Under the pieces are notes generated by a model. The model was given only the letters and a program-made list of their open reading frames with translations, searched no databases and was not told the DNA's origin. This document shows, piece after piece, positions 40,038 through 47,757 of a stretch of 64,000 bases of DNA (positions are counted from its first letter, which is position 1; each line of letters starts with the position of its first letter). The stretch covers positions 752,501 to 816,500 of the forward strand of contig NZ_CP014674.1 in NCBI RefSeq assembly GCF_001787335.1, written 5' to 3'. The DNA comes from Kozakia baliensis. GTDB taxonomy: Bacteria; Pseudomonadota; Alphaproteobacteria; Acetobacterales; Acetobacteraceae. Both the position numbers and the translations under genes were made by a program.

Positions 40038-40972
40038 GCGCCTCTCTCGAAACCACCACGCCACGCGCCAGTCTTGCCGAAGCCGGTTCTGAACTGCGTG
40101 ACTGGCTGGCGCTGCTGAAGCCACGCGTCATTTCCCTAGTGGTGTTTACCGGCGCTGCCGGAATGGCCGTCGCGCCTAAATGGCCGTCTGTACCGTTGGG
40201 TCTCATCGACATGCTTTGCATCTGCGTGGGGGCAGGGGCGGCAGGCGCGATTAACATGTGGTACGACCGCGATATCGATGCCGTGATGAAACGCACGTCT
40301 GTGCGTCCGATCCCGGATGATCGGATGGATGCCGATAGCGCGCTGATCTACGGCGTCGTGCTTTCCGTGGCGTCGGTGGCGCTGCTTTGGCTCGCCAGCA
40401 ACGCGCGTGCAGCCGGTATTCTGGCGTTTTCCATCTTCTTTTATGCCGTTATCTATACGATGTGGCTTAAGCGCAGCACGCCGCAGAACATCGTAATCGG
40501 CGGCGCGGCGGGTGCATTTCCGCCCATGATCGGATGGGCAGCCGCTACCGGCCATATGGCCGTTCTGCCCGTCGTGATGTTCGCGATCGTGTTTTTATGG
40601 ACGCCGCCGCATTTTTGGTCGCTCTCGCTCTACGCCTGTAAGGATTACACGCGCGCCGGTATCCCGATGCTGCCGGTGGTAAAGGGGGCACGCCATACGC
40701 GCTATCAGATCGTTTTTTATACGATCATTCTGATGGCCGTTTCGCTGGTGCCGAGCTTTCTGCATCTTTGCGGCATGATTTACACGGTAACGGCGACGGC
40801 GCTTGGTGCGGGCTTTATGTATTTCGCCTTACGCGTGCTGATGGATAAGCAAGACGCCAGCGGCGTCAGCCAGACGGCGGATAAGCCTGCGCGTTATGCA
40901 TTCCGCTATTCACTGGCTTATCTGTTCTTCTTGTTTCTTGGCTTGCTGATCGACCGGGTGTTGTTCTCATGA
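40034..40972 (+). CDS. ctaB: Haem O synthase (protohaem IX farnesyltransferase)
   Basis: 312 aa UbiA-superfamily prenyltransferase that adds farnesyl to protohaem IX, giving haem O for bo3-type quinol oxidase. The prenyl-diphosphate motif NMWYDRDIDAVMKRT is followed by RTSVRPIP; the second region includes YTMWLKRSTPQNIVIGG and TPPHFWSLSLYAC. Nine hydrophobic segments are visible. It overlaps the oxidase-like gene (ATGA) and its own stop overlaps a short membrane gene (ATGA), so three genes are translationally coupled. Confidence 0.94.
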   Translation: MSASLETTTPRASLAEAGSELRDWLALLKPRVISLVVFTGAAGMAVAPKWPSVPLGLIDMLCICVGAGAAGAINMWYDRDIDAVMKRTSVRPIPDDRMDADSALIYGVVLSVASVALLWLASNARAAGILAFSIFFYAVIYTMWLKRSTPQNIVIGGAAGAFPPMIGWAAATGHMAVLPVVMFAIVFLWTPPHFWSLSLYACKDYTRAGIPMLPVVKGARHTRYQIVFYTIILMAVSLVPSFLHLCGMIYTVTATALGAGFMYFALRVLMDKQDASGVSQTADKPARYAFRYSLAYLFFLFLGLLIDRVLFS

Positions 40973-41079
40973 TCCAGAATGAAGCTGCCCGCCGCCGCCA
41001 AGGGCGTCTGCGTGGTATTATCGGCGGGCTTTGCCTCGTTGCTGTCGCGATTTTCGCTATCGCATTTCTGCGGATGTGA
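40969..41079 (+). CDS. 36-residue single-span membrane peptide after ctaB
   Basis: The frame starts with ATG 40969 overlapping the ctaB stop (ATGA) and ends at TGA 41077-41079. The N-terminus is basic (NEAARRRQGRLRG), followed by a 20-residue hydrophobic helix (LCLVAVAIFAIAFL) and a short end. In alphaproteobacterial cytochrome oxidase operons a tiny membrane protein (CoxF-like) often lies between ctaB and ctaG; this matches in place and shape. The assignment is by position and topology, as the sequence is too short for certainty. Confidence 0.6.
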   Translation: MIQNEAARRRQGRLRGIIGGLCLVAVAIFAIAFLRM

Positions 41080-41094
41080 TGGTGGGCGGGGAAA

Positions 41095-42012
41095 TTACCC
41101 CGCCTGTTGGATGGCCGAAAGAACCCAGTTGCCGCGGCCATCGGCACGCACGAACGTCCAAAGCTCCGTCACGGTCTGGCGTTCGGTGCTGCTGCCGTCG
41201 ATCACGTTGCCCATCGCGTCAGTGGTGACATCAATCAGCGAGTAACGCATCGCCACTGTGGCGTAGGTCAGATTTCCTTCGCGCCATGCTTCCGACAAGT
41301 CGCCCTGAATGAACTGCACATCCGACGTGATATTACGCGCGCTGCGGCTGGCGTAATCCGAAAGCTGCTCGTTGAAATAAGACACCATCTCCGGTGTCGC
41401 CATTGCCGAGAGCGCGCGCATATTCTGTGCGCTCCAGGCCGCCTGAATATCCAGCAGCAAGCGTTGGAAAGCGCGATAGTCGTCCGGCGTGATGACGACA
41501 TTATTGTTGCCATTGCCGCTGAACGGCGTGCCGCCTGAACGCGACATGACGCTTGGCCCGCGAGATGCGGCTCCACCGAAGCGGCGCAGCAGCCACACGA
41601 TGATGCCCCCGATGATCGCGACTTGGATCAGGAATCCGAACAGCGAGGTGATGCCATCCATTCCTCCAAGGAAGCCATGGCCCGAAAGCATGCCGAACAG
41701 CCCTGCGCCGAGCAGTCCACCAGCAAAGCCGGTCATGAAAGGATGGCGTTGCGGATACGAACCGTAGGGACGCTGCATGCCGCCTGCATAGGGAGCGGTC
41801 TGGCCGTAATTGCTAGGTGCGCGCGGCGCCATGCTGCGATCCATTGGGCGCGCGTAAGAGGGAGCAGTCCGCGTCGGAGGTGGCGCGGCATAGGTATGGC
41901 TGCCGCGACTGCCGACCGAATATCCACCGCCGGGGCGTGCATCGGCTTGCGGCAAGGAAAGGCCTGTCGTCGCAAGAGTCAGCAGAAGGATGGAAAGGGG
42001 ACGCATACGCAT
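41095..42012 (-). CDS. Tim44-like domain protein
   Basis: 305 aa with a signal-like N-terminus (MRMRPLSILLLTLATTGLSL) and a Gly/Pro/Tyr-rich segment. A hydrophobic helix follows at about 130-147 (FLIQVAIIGGIIVWLL), and then a C-terminal Tim44-like domain (DYRAFQRLLLDIQAAWSAQN, then LTYATVAMRYSLIDVT). Bacterial relatives (TimA) are membrane-anchored and may take part in membrane-protein or import-like functions; the role here is unknown. It converges with the ctaB unit, whose last gene ends 15 nt away. Confidence 0.8.
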   Translation of the reverse strand: MRMRPLSILLLTLATTGLSLPQADARPGGGYSVGSRGSHTYAAPPPTRTAPSYARPMDRSMAPRAPSNYGQTAPYAGGMQRPYGSYPQRHPFMTGFAGGLLGAGLFGMLSGHGFLGGMDGITSLFGFLIQVAIIGGIIVWLLRRFGGAASRGPSVMSRSGGTPFSGNGNNNVVITPDDYRAFQRLLLDIQAAWSAQNMRALSAMATPEMVSYFNEQLSDYASRSARNITSDVQFIQGDLSEAWREGNLTYATVAMRYSLIDVTTDAMGNVIDGSSTERQTVTELWTFVRADGRGNWVLSAIQQAG

Positions 42013-42033
42013 CGTTGTTCGTTCTCTCGTTTT

Positions 42034-43374
42034 TTAAGCGCCAGCGATGCTCATGCCGTCGATACGGATCGTCGGAGCATCGACGCCACGACGAAACTCT
42101 AGATCGTCCGCTGCGCGAATCTGCTGGAACATGTCAATAAGATTTCCGGCGATCGTCAGTTCAGCCACGGGTTCTGCAATCTTGCCGTCTCGAATCATGA
42201 AACCCGAAGCGCCCCGGCTATAATCGCCCGTCAATCCGTTCACAGAAGATCCCATCAATTCATTGATCAGGATACCTTCACGAATATCGGAAAGCAGATC
42301 GTCAAAGGGAATATCCCCGCCGGATAAATAAAGATTGCTAATGGATGGCGAGGGGGAGGAACCTGTGCCGCGGCTAGCGCGACCGTTGCTGGTAAGGCCA
42401 AGCTGCCGGGCGCTGCGGGAATCCAGCACCCATTCGGTTAGAATGCCGTCTTCCACTAAATTCAATGGCGCGGCGCGGAAACCCTCGGCATCGAACGGGC
42501 GCGAACGCATCCCGCGATGGCGCAACGGATCGTCGATCACGCTCAAGCCAAGCGGCAGAATGCGTCCGCCGCGTTTTTTCGCTAGGAAGGACGTGCCGCG
42601 CGCGATGGCCGCACCGTTGATCGCACCGGCAAGATGCGACAGCAGACTGCCGGATACGCGCTTGTCATACACGATGGGGAATTGCCCCGTGCGCGGCTTG
42701 GTCGGATTAAGCCGTTGCACGGCGCGCTCGCCAGCCTCGCGACCGAGCGTTTCCGCGTCATCGAGATCGCTGAGATGCACCACGCTATGCCCGGCATAAT
42801 CGCGCTGCATCTGCGCACCTTCGCCAGCCAGAACGCTTACGCTGGTGCTGTGGCTCGTGCGTGCGTAGTTTCCGGCAAAACCCTGACTGTCCGCCAATGC
42901 GACATCCATGCGCCCATAAGAGGCGGAAGCGCCGTTGGTATTGGTGACGCCGTTTACGGCCAGAGCCGCTTCTTCCGCCATACGGGCACGGGTGAGTAAC
43001 GCGGGCAAATCGGGGGCAGCATGTGTATCGACGATATCGAGTGCTGCGATATCGGCAATGCCTTGGGTGGCCGGGTCGCCCAGACCGGCATAACGATCCT
43101 CCGGAACAACGCGCGCCATGGCGACAGCTTGTTGCGCCAATTGTTCGAAACGGCCCGGTGTCAGTTCCGTGGCGGAGACGATCGCCGCGCGCTGCCCGAC
43201 GAAAACCCGTAAGCCTAGGCCGGTCGTCTCGGAATGTTCCATGCCTTCTGGCACGCCCTTGCGGCATAGAGCGGAGATGGCCGTGGAGGAGACCAGCATG
43301 GCGTCGGCCCGATCCGCACCGCACTTTCGTGCGGTTTTGAGCAGTTCTTGAAGAAGTTGAGGATCAGCCGTCAC
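42034..43374 (-). CDS. TldE/PmbA metallopeptidase-family protein
   Basis: 446 aa. TldE (PmbA) works with TldD in maturation of small peptides such as microcins or in CcdA degradation; the catalytic zinc is usually in TldD. The protein has the conserved GLTGDYSRGASGFMIRDGKIAEPV and ELTIAGNLIDMF near the C-terminus. No tldD is in the window. It overlaps the M16 protease gene upstream by 4 nt (stop of one, start of the other), so they form one transcript with thrC upstream. Confidence 0.9.
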   Translation of the reverse strand: MTADPQLLQELLKTARKCGADRADAMLVSSTAISALCRKGVPEGMEHSETTGLGLRVFVGQRAAIVSATELTPGRFEQLAQQAVAMARVVPEDRYAGLGDPATQGIADIAALDIVDTHAAPDLPALLTRARMAEEAALAVNGVTNTNGASASYGRMDVALADSQGFAGNYARTSHSTSVSVLAGEGAQMQRDYAGHSVVHLSDLDDAETLGREAGERAVQRLNPTKPRTGQFPIVYDKRVSGSLLSHLAGAINGAAIARGTSFLAKKRGGRILPLGLSVIDDPLRHRGMRSRPFDAEGFRAAPLNLVEDGILTEWVLDSRSARQLGLTSNGRASRGTGSSPSPSISNLYLSGGDIPFDDLLSDIREGILINELMGSSVNGLTGDYSRGASGFMIRDGKIAEPVAELTIAGNLIDMFQQIRAADDLEFRRGVDAPTIRIDGMSIAGA

Positions 43375-44639
43375 GCCGCCAGCCTTTCGCGAATGCGGTC
43401 CAGCGCCGGCACGCGTTTGATCGGGCCGAGCGCCGCAAGCGTCGGGGTGCCTTTGAAAAGACGCTGCGCTGCCGCGATAATAGCCGCTTCATCGACGCCA
43501 TCGATCTTGGCGACGGTTTCCGATGTGGGGATCACGCGGCCATGGATTTGCAATTGGCGCGCAATCTGTTCGCAACGGCTGCCGGTGCTTTCCAAGGACA
43601 TGAGCAAGGACGACTTAAGCTGAGCACGTGCGCGGGCCAATTCATCCGGCGCGATGCCATCGGGGATGCGATGCAGTTCGTCCAGAACGACCGGCACCAG
43701 TTCCGCCGCCTGTTTCTCACCCGTTCCCGCATAGATGCCGAACAGGCCATTATCGAGGAAAGGCAGAGCGAAAGAGTAAACCGAATAGACCAAGCCGCGC
43801 TTCTCGCGGATTTCTTGGAAAAGCCGTGAAGACATGCCACCACCGAGGATAGTCGAAAGCAGCATGATCGCATGGTAGTCCGGGTCGCCATAGGCGACGG
43901 ATGGAAAACCGAGCACAAGATGCGCCTGATCGAGATCGCGGGAGACACGCGATTCGCCGCCATCGTAGCGGCTCGGGGCCTGGCGCGAGGGCTTATGCGT
44001 GGGCAGGTCGCGGAAATGCGTTTCGACCAAATCCAGAACCTGCTGATGATGCAGATTTCCGGCTGCGGCGATCACCATGTTTTGCGTCGTATAATGCGCG
44101 CGCATGTAATCCATGAGCGTTTCGCGCCGCATATCGGCGATCAATTCTTCCGTGCCGAGCGTTGGACGGCCCATGGGTTGATCGTGGTATGCGGTTTCCT
44201 GGAAATGATCGAAAATGATATCGTCCGGCGTATCGTTTGCCTGGCCGATTTCTTGCAGGATGACGCCGCGCTCACGCTCGACTTCCTGCTCCAGAAAAGT
44301 GCTGTGCGTGAGGATATCGCCGATGATATCGACGCCGAGCGACAGATCTTCCTTCAAGAGTTTGACGTAGTAGGCTGTTTGTTCGCGCGCCGTATAGGCA
44401 TTGATATGCCCGCCGACATTCTCGATTTCCTCGGCAATTTGCGCGGCGGAGCGCCGATGCGTGCCTTTGAAGGCCATATGTTCGAGAAAGTGAGAAACGC
44501 CGTTTTGGTCGGCGGTTTCGTCGCGTGTGCCGGTGGCGACATAAGCGCCGAAAGAAACGGTTTCGACCCGTTCCATGCGCTCCGTAACGACGGTCAGGCC
44601 ATTGGGGAGTTTGGTGACGTTAATCGGGTCGGTGATCAA
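43371..44639 (-). CDS. M16 family zinc protease (processing peptidase-like)
   Basis: 422 aa. The inverted zinc motif HFLEH has H50, E53 and H54, with the distal Glu probably E130 (ERERGVILQE). The LGGGMSSRLFQEIREKRGLVY segment is the conserved Gly-rich and Arg/Tyr region of MPP-beta type proteins. Bacterial relatives (PqqL/YmxG type) degrade or process peptides in the cytosol or periplasm. The start is TTG 44639 with AGGA about 9 nt upstream. No transport signal is seen. Confidence 0.9.
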   Translation of the reverse strand: MITDPINVTKLPNGLTVVTERMERVETVSFGAYVATGTRDETADQNGVSHFLEHMAFKGTHRRSAAQIAEEIENVGGHINAYTAREQTAYYVKLLKEDLSLGVDIIGDILTHSTFLEQEVERERGVILQEIGQANDTPDDIIFDHFQETAYHDQPMGRPTLGTEELIADMRRETLMDYMRAHYTTQNMVIAAAGNLHHQQVLDLVETHFRDLPTHKPSRQAPSRYDGGESRVSRDLDQAHLVLGFPSVAYGDPDYHAIMLLSTILGGGMSSRLFQEIREKRGLVYSVYSFALPFLDNGLFGIYAGTGEKQAAELVPVVLDELHRIPDGIAPDELARARAQLKSSLLMSLESTGSRCEQIARQLQIHGRVIPTSETVAKIDGVDEAAIIAAAQRLFKGTPTLAALGPIKRVPALDRIRERLAA

Positions 44640-44721
44640 GCTTCGATAGTCCTGCGGAATTTATGGATAAGAATGAAATGTGGGGATGGCATTGCGTGAA
44701 CACCACCCCGATGCGCCGGTC

Positions 44722-46116
44722 TTATCCACGGCGCACATGTTTCCGTACCGCTGCTTCGACGGTCGCCAGATCGTTGGGCAGCACGTCGAAACGTTCCGGG
44801 CGTTCGTGAAGATCGGCCAGATGGGGAGGCAAAGCAGGGTGATGGCCCGTTGCGGCAACGACGGCATCGGGGAATTTCGCCGGATGCGCGGTTGCGGCCA
44901 CGATCATCGGCACGCCCTGTTCCTGATATTGACGCCCAGCAGCCAGGCCGATAGCGGAGTGAGGGTCTGCCAAATAGCCGCTTTCGCGATATAGGCGCGC
45001 CATTTCGATGCGTGTTTCCTCGTCGCTCAGCGTTTTGCCCGAGAATGTCTCTCCGGCATGAACCCAGGCCTTGTGCGGCACATCCATACGCCCGGTTTGG
45101 CGGAACTCAGTCATGGTGCGTGCGCAGGCGGCGCTGTCGCGGTCTAGAAGTTCGAACAAAAGGCGTTCGAAATTCGAAGAAACCTGAATATCCATGGAAG
45201 GTGAGAGGCTTGGCTCGACGGCGCGCATGCTCATATCGTTGGACAGCAGGAACCGCGTGAGAATGTCGTTGCGGTTGGAGCCGACGCAAAGCTTCTTAAC
45301 CGGCAGGCCCATCCGGCTTGCCGCCCAGGCGGCCAATACATTGCCGAAATTGCCGGTCGGAACGGCGAAGGAGACTGGCCGGTCCGGCGCACCAAACGTG
45401 AGCGCCGCGCGCACGTAATAAGGGATTTGCGCGGCGATGCGTGCCCAGTTGATGGAATTGACGGCGGAGAGATGAATTTCGTCGCGGAAAGGTTGGTCCG
45501 CGAACATGGCTTTCACCATGTCTTGGCAATCGTCGAACGTGCCTTCAAGCGCGATATTGAGAATATTGTCGTTGGTGACGGTCGTCATCTGACGCCGCTG
45601 CACGTCGGACGTGCGGCCTTTAGGATGAAGGATCGCAACAGACAGGCGGTCGCGGCCTCGGAATGCCTCGATTGCGGCAGAGCCGGTATCGCCGGATGTT
45701 GCGCCGACGATGGTCACGCTCTGGTTACGCTCGGAAAGCACATGCTCGAACAAGCGGCCCAGCAACTGCATGGCCATGTCTTTGAAAGCGAGTGTCGGGC
45801 CGTGGAACAATTCCATGGCGAACAAACCGTCTTCCACTTCGCAGAGCGGGGCAATGGCGGGGTGAGAGAAGCCTGCATAAGCTTCCCGACAAAGCCGCGT
45901 CAGCGTCGAAAGGTCGATCGATCCTTCCGCAAAGGGCGCAATGACGCGAGCCGCCAGATCGGGGTAAGGAAGCGTGCGCAATTCCCGCCATTGATCAGGC
46001 GTAAATTGGGGCCAGCTTTCCGGCATGTAGAGACCGCCATCTTCGGCAAGCCCTGCCAGGAGAATATCGGAAAAATCGCGGGGACGCGCATCGCCGCGCG
46101 TGGATCGGTAGCGCAT
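44722..46116 (-). CDS. thrC: Threonine synthase
   Basis: 464 aa PLP enzyme that converts O-phosphohomoserine to threonine. The PLP lysine is K112 in HGPTLAFKDMAMQLLG. Motifs GATSGDTGSAAIEAF and VPTGNFGNVLAAW are typical of the long (E. coli-like) class. The first gene of a block that continues with the M16 protease and TldE. ATG 46116 follows a GAGAAAACTT stretch. It has no leader peptide or attenuator visible. Confidence 0.95.
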   Translation of the reverse strand: MRYRSTRGDARPRDFSDILLAGLAEDGGLYMPESWPQFTPDQWRELRTLPYPDLAARVIAPFAEGSIDLSTLTRLCREAYAGFSHPAIAPLCEVEDGLFAMELFHGPTLAFKDMAMQLLGRLFEHVLSERNQSVTIVGATSGDTGSAAIEAFRGRDRLSVAILHPKGRTSDVQRRQMTTVTNDNILNIALEGTFDDCQDMVKAMFADQPFRDEIHLSAVNSINWARIAAQIPYYVRAALTFGAPDRPVSFAVPTGNFGNVLAAWAASRMGLPVKKLCVGSNRNDILTRFLLSNDMSMRAVEPSLSPSMDIQVSSNFERLLFELLDRDSAACARTMTEFRQTGRMDVPHKAWVHAGETFSGKTLSDEETRIEMARLYRESGYLADPHSAIGLAAGRQYQEQGVPMIVAATAHPAKFPDAVVAATGHHPALPPHLADLHERPERFDVLPNDLATVEAAVRKHVRRG

Positions 46117-46159
46117 AAGTTTTCTCTAGCACGGGCTGCAGCGTTACGGGAGACTTCTA

Positions 46160-47191
46160 TTACGGTAAGACGATACGCAACAGCATATTGCCGCTTGCCA
46201 CATAAAGTTTGCCATCGGACCCAATTATTGGAGCGCCTGCCTGGGTCAATCTTGGGTCTTGGAGGAGAATATGGGGTAGCCGCCCGGCATCGAAGCTGAG
46301 GAGGCGACCTTGTGCGATATCGATCATGTAAAGCGTGTTGTCTGAAGAAATCGTTAAGCCGCCTAATGTGGGCGTATCCCGCCACTGGGCGAGGCTCTCC
46401 ATTAATTCGATCGGGCTGTAATTAGGGTCGGTCAATAGTGCGGTGGATACCCGATAAAGCGGCCCGCACGGCGGTTGTTCGTAAATCCATGCACCGTCTT
46501 TTTGCAGAGCCAGCATGGAAATATCGCGCGCGAGAGGGAGATCGTTTTTTCCTCTTTGCTCCACGCCATCCACGAACATCGGGCGGCGGCCACGAAGCGC
46601 TGGGTCGTTCGTAAAGAAACGTTTGGCCGTTCCGTCTTTCAGATTGAGGACCACTAAGGTCGCCGTACCTTGATCGGCCAAATAAGCGAAAGGTTGATGA
46701 ACGACGAGAGCGGTGAAGCGGCTTTGAGGCATCACGACATTGCGTGGCAATGAATGAACGTTCGGAGGGCCGTCTATCTGGATGAGACGTGGAGAAATAT
46801 CTGCCGAACCGTTATCGAGAAGCCATGCCTTGCCCTGTTCATCGGTCGTGATCGCCGTTGGATGGACGAAATGCGGTCCTTGAACATGAGGATCGTTCCA
46901 GGAGACATCTGGAAATGGGGAGATGCGGTCTTGCGGGTCTACCGAAATGACCAACGGTCCAGAAGTAGCATTTTCGCGTTCTGCGACGATAACACCATTC
47001 GCAAGTAGAACGACGCCATGCCATTTTTCCCCATCGACAAGCGACGAAACATGTTCGACCTTTGCCGGAATGGGGGCAGGAACCCAGGGGCGTTCCTGCT
47101 GAGCATGGGCTGAATTGAAACCGGCTGCGGCAAATGCGCCGACAGCCAGAATGCAGCTAAGAGCGATACGAGAAGCTTTTAAACACGCCAT
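46160..47191 (-). CDS. Secreted MRJP/yellow-like beta-propeller protein
   Basis: 343 aa with a Sec signal (MACLKASRIALSCILAVGAF..., cleavage near AHA-Q). The sequence shows the repeat pattern of the major royal jelly protein/yellow family: AITTDEQGKAWLLDNG, AYLADQGTATLVVLNLKDG, then YEQPPCGPLYRVSTALL and LGGLTISSDNTLYMIDI. Such proteins are six-bladed propellers; bacterial members have no well-proven role, some are called gluconolactonase-like or L-dopachrome tautomerase-related. It follows thrC on the same strand in reverse order but is probably separate. Confidence 0.75.
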   Translation of the reverse strand: MACLKASRIALSCILAVGAFAAAGFNSAHAQQERPWVPAPIPAKVEHVSSLVDGEKWHGVVLLANGVIVAERENATSGPLVISVDPQDRISPFPDVSWNDPHVQGPHFVHPTAITTDEQGKAWLLDNGSADISPRLIQIDGPPNVHSLPRNVVMPQSRFTALVVHQPFAYLADQGTATLVVLNLKDGTAKRFFTNDPALRGRRPMFVDGVEQRGKNDLPLARDISMLALQKDGAWIYEQPPCGPLYRVSTALLTDPNYSPIELMESLAQWRDTPTLGGLTISSDNTLYMIDIAQGRLLSFDAGRLPHILLQDPRLTQAGAPIIGSDGKLYVASGNMLLRIVLP

Positions 47192-47200
47192 TCTACCGTT

Positions 47201-47539
47201 TTATGCGGATAGCGGCGTAAGGCAAGCATCCCTCTCCGATGACGTGGCGTGAGAAGAAGATGTCGCATCTTCCGGTTCGGTGATCAGAGGGGCAGGTTTA
47301 ATGTTCCTCAGCCACGGTGCATCTTCCACTTCAACAGGGAAAACGAGTGCGGCGTGCATAAGAATGGCGCTTTCCGGAGACTGGCACTCTACGCTCCAAG
47401 TGCGGTTTGGAAGATGTGCGATATAGCGACCTGACGTGGTGCGTTGAAGTTCGACAGTTAGGTTGCGAACGGATGCGCCATGGCGAACCGTCGCGAAAAC
47501 AATTCCAGGAATGGAGCCTGTTCGTTTTTCAACATGCAT
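47201..47539 (-). CDS. Hypothetical protein
   Basis: 112 aa from ATG 47539, which has an AGAAGG about 9 nt upstream; the open frame runs to 47557. A short beta-rich N-terminus (GIVFATVRHGASVRNLTVELQ) precedes GRYIAHLPNRTWSVECQSPE and a Ser/Thr-rich acidic tail (EPEDATSSSHATSSER). It is soluble and shows no signal peptide. It lies 9 nt before the MRJP-like gene on the same strand, so they may be co-transcribed. No family was recognised. Confidence 0.6.
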   Translation of the reverse strand: MHVEKRTGSIPGIVFATVRHGASVRNLTVELQRTTSGRYIAHLPNRTWSVECQSPESAILMHAALVFPVEVEDAPWLRNIKPAPLITEPEDATSSSHATSSERDACLTPLSA

Positions 47540-47624
47540 GTCTAATCGCCTTCTCAATAGCTTTGCGCCTCTACGGCCTACAACGCAAACGCAAATTTTT
47601 CGTTAATACGTAAAATATTAAACA

Positions 47625-47647
47625 GGCTTGAGTTCAATCACCAAGCC
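47625..47647. other. Inverted repeat in the AT-rich gap before the TPR gene
   Basis: GGCTTG (47625-47630) and CAAGCC (47642-47647) form a perfect 6-bp inverted repeat with an 11-nt spacer in the divergent 218-bp region. The gap is distinctly AT-rich and probably holds both promoters, but clear -35/-10 pairs could not be fixed. Confidence 0.4.
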
Positions 47648-47757
47648 AAAAAACTTTAATTAAACATGACTTCCAGATGAAAAAATTCAGGATGCTGGGA
47701 AAAAGCAACGGGCATGTTGTGTCGTCATTTCGCAGCGGACTCTAGGAAACGAACCTT

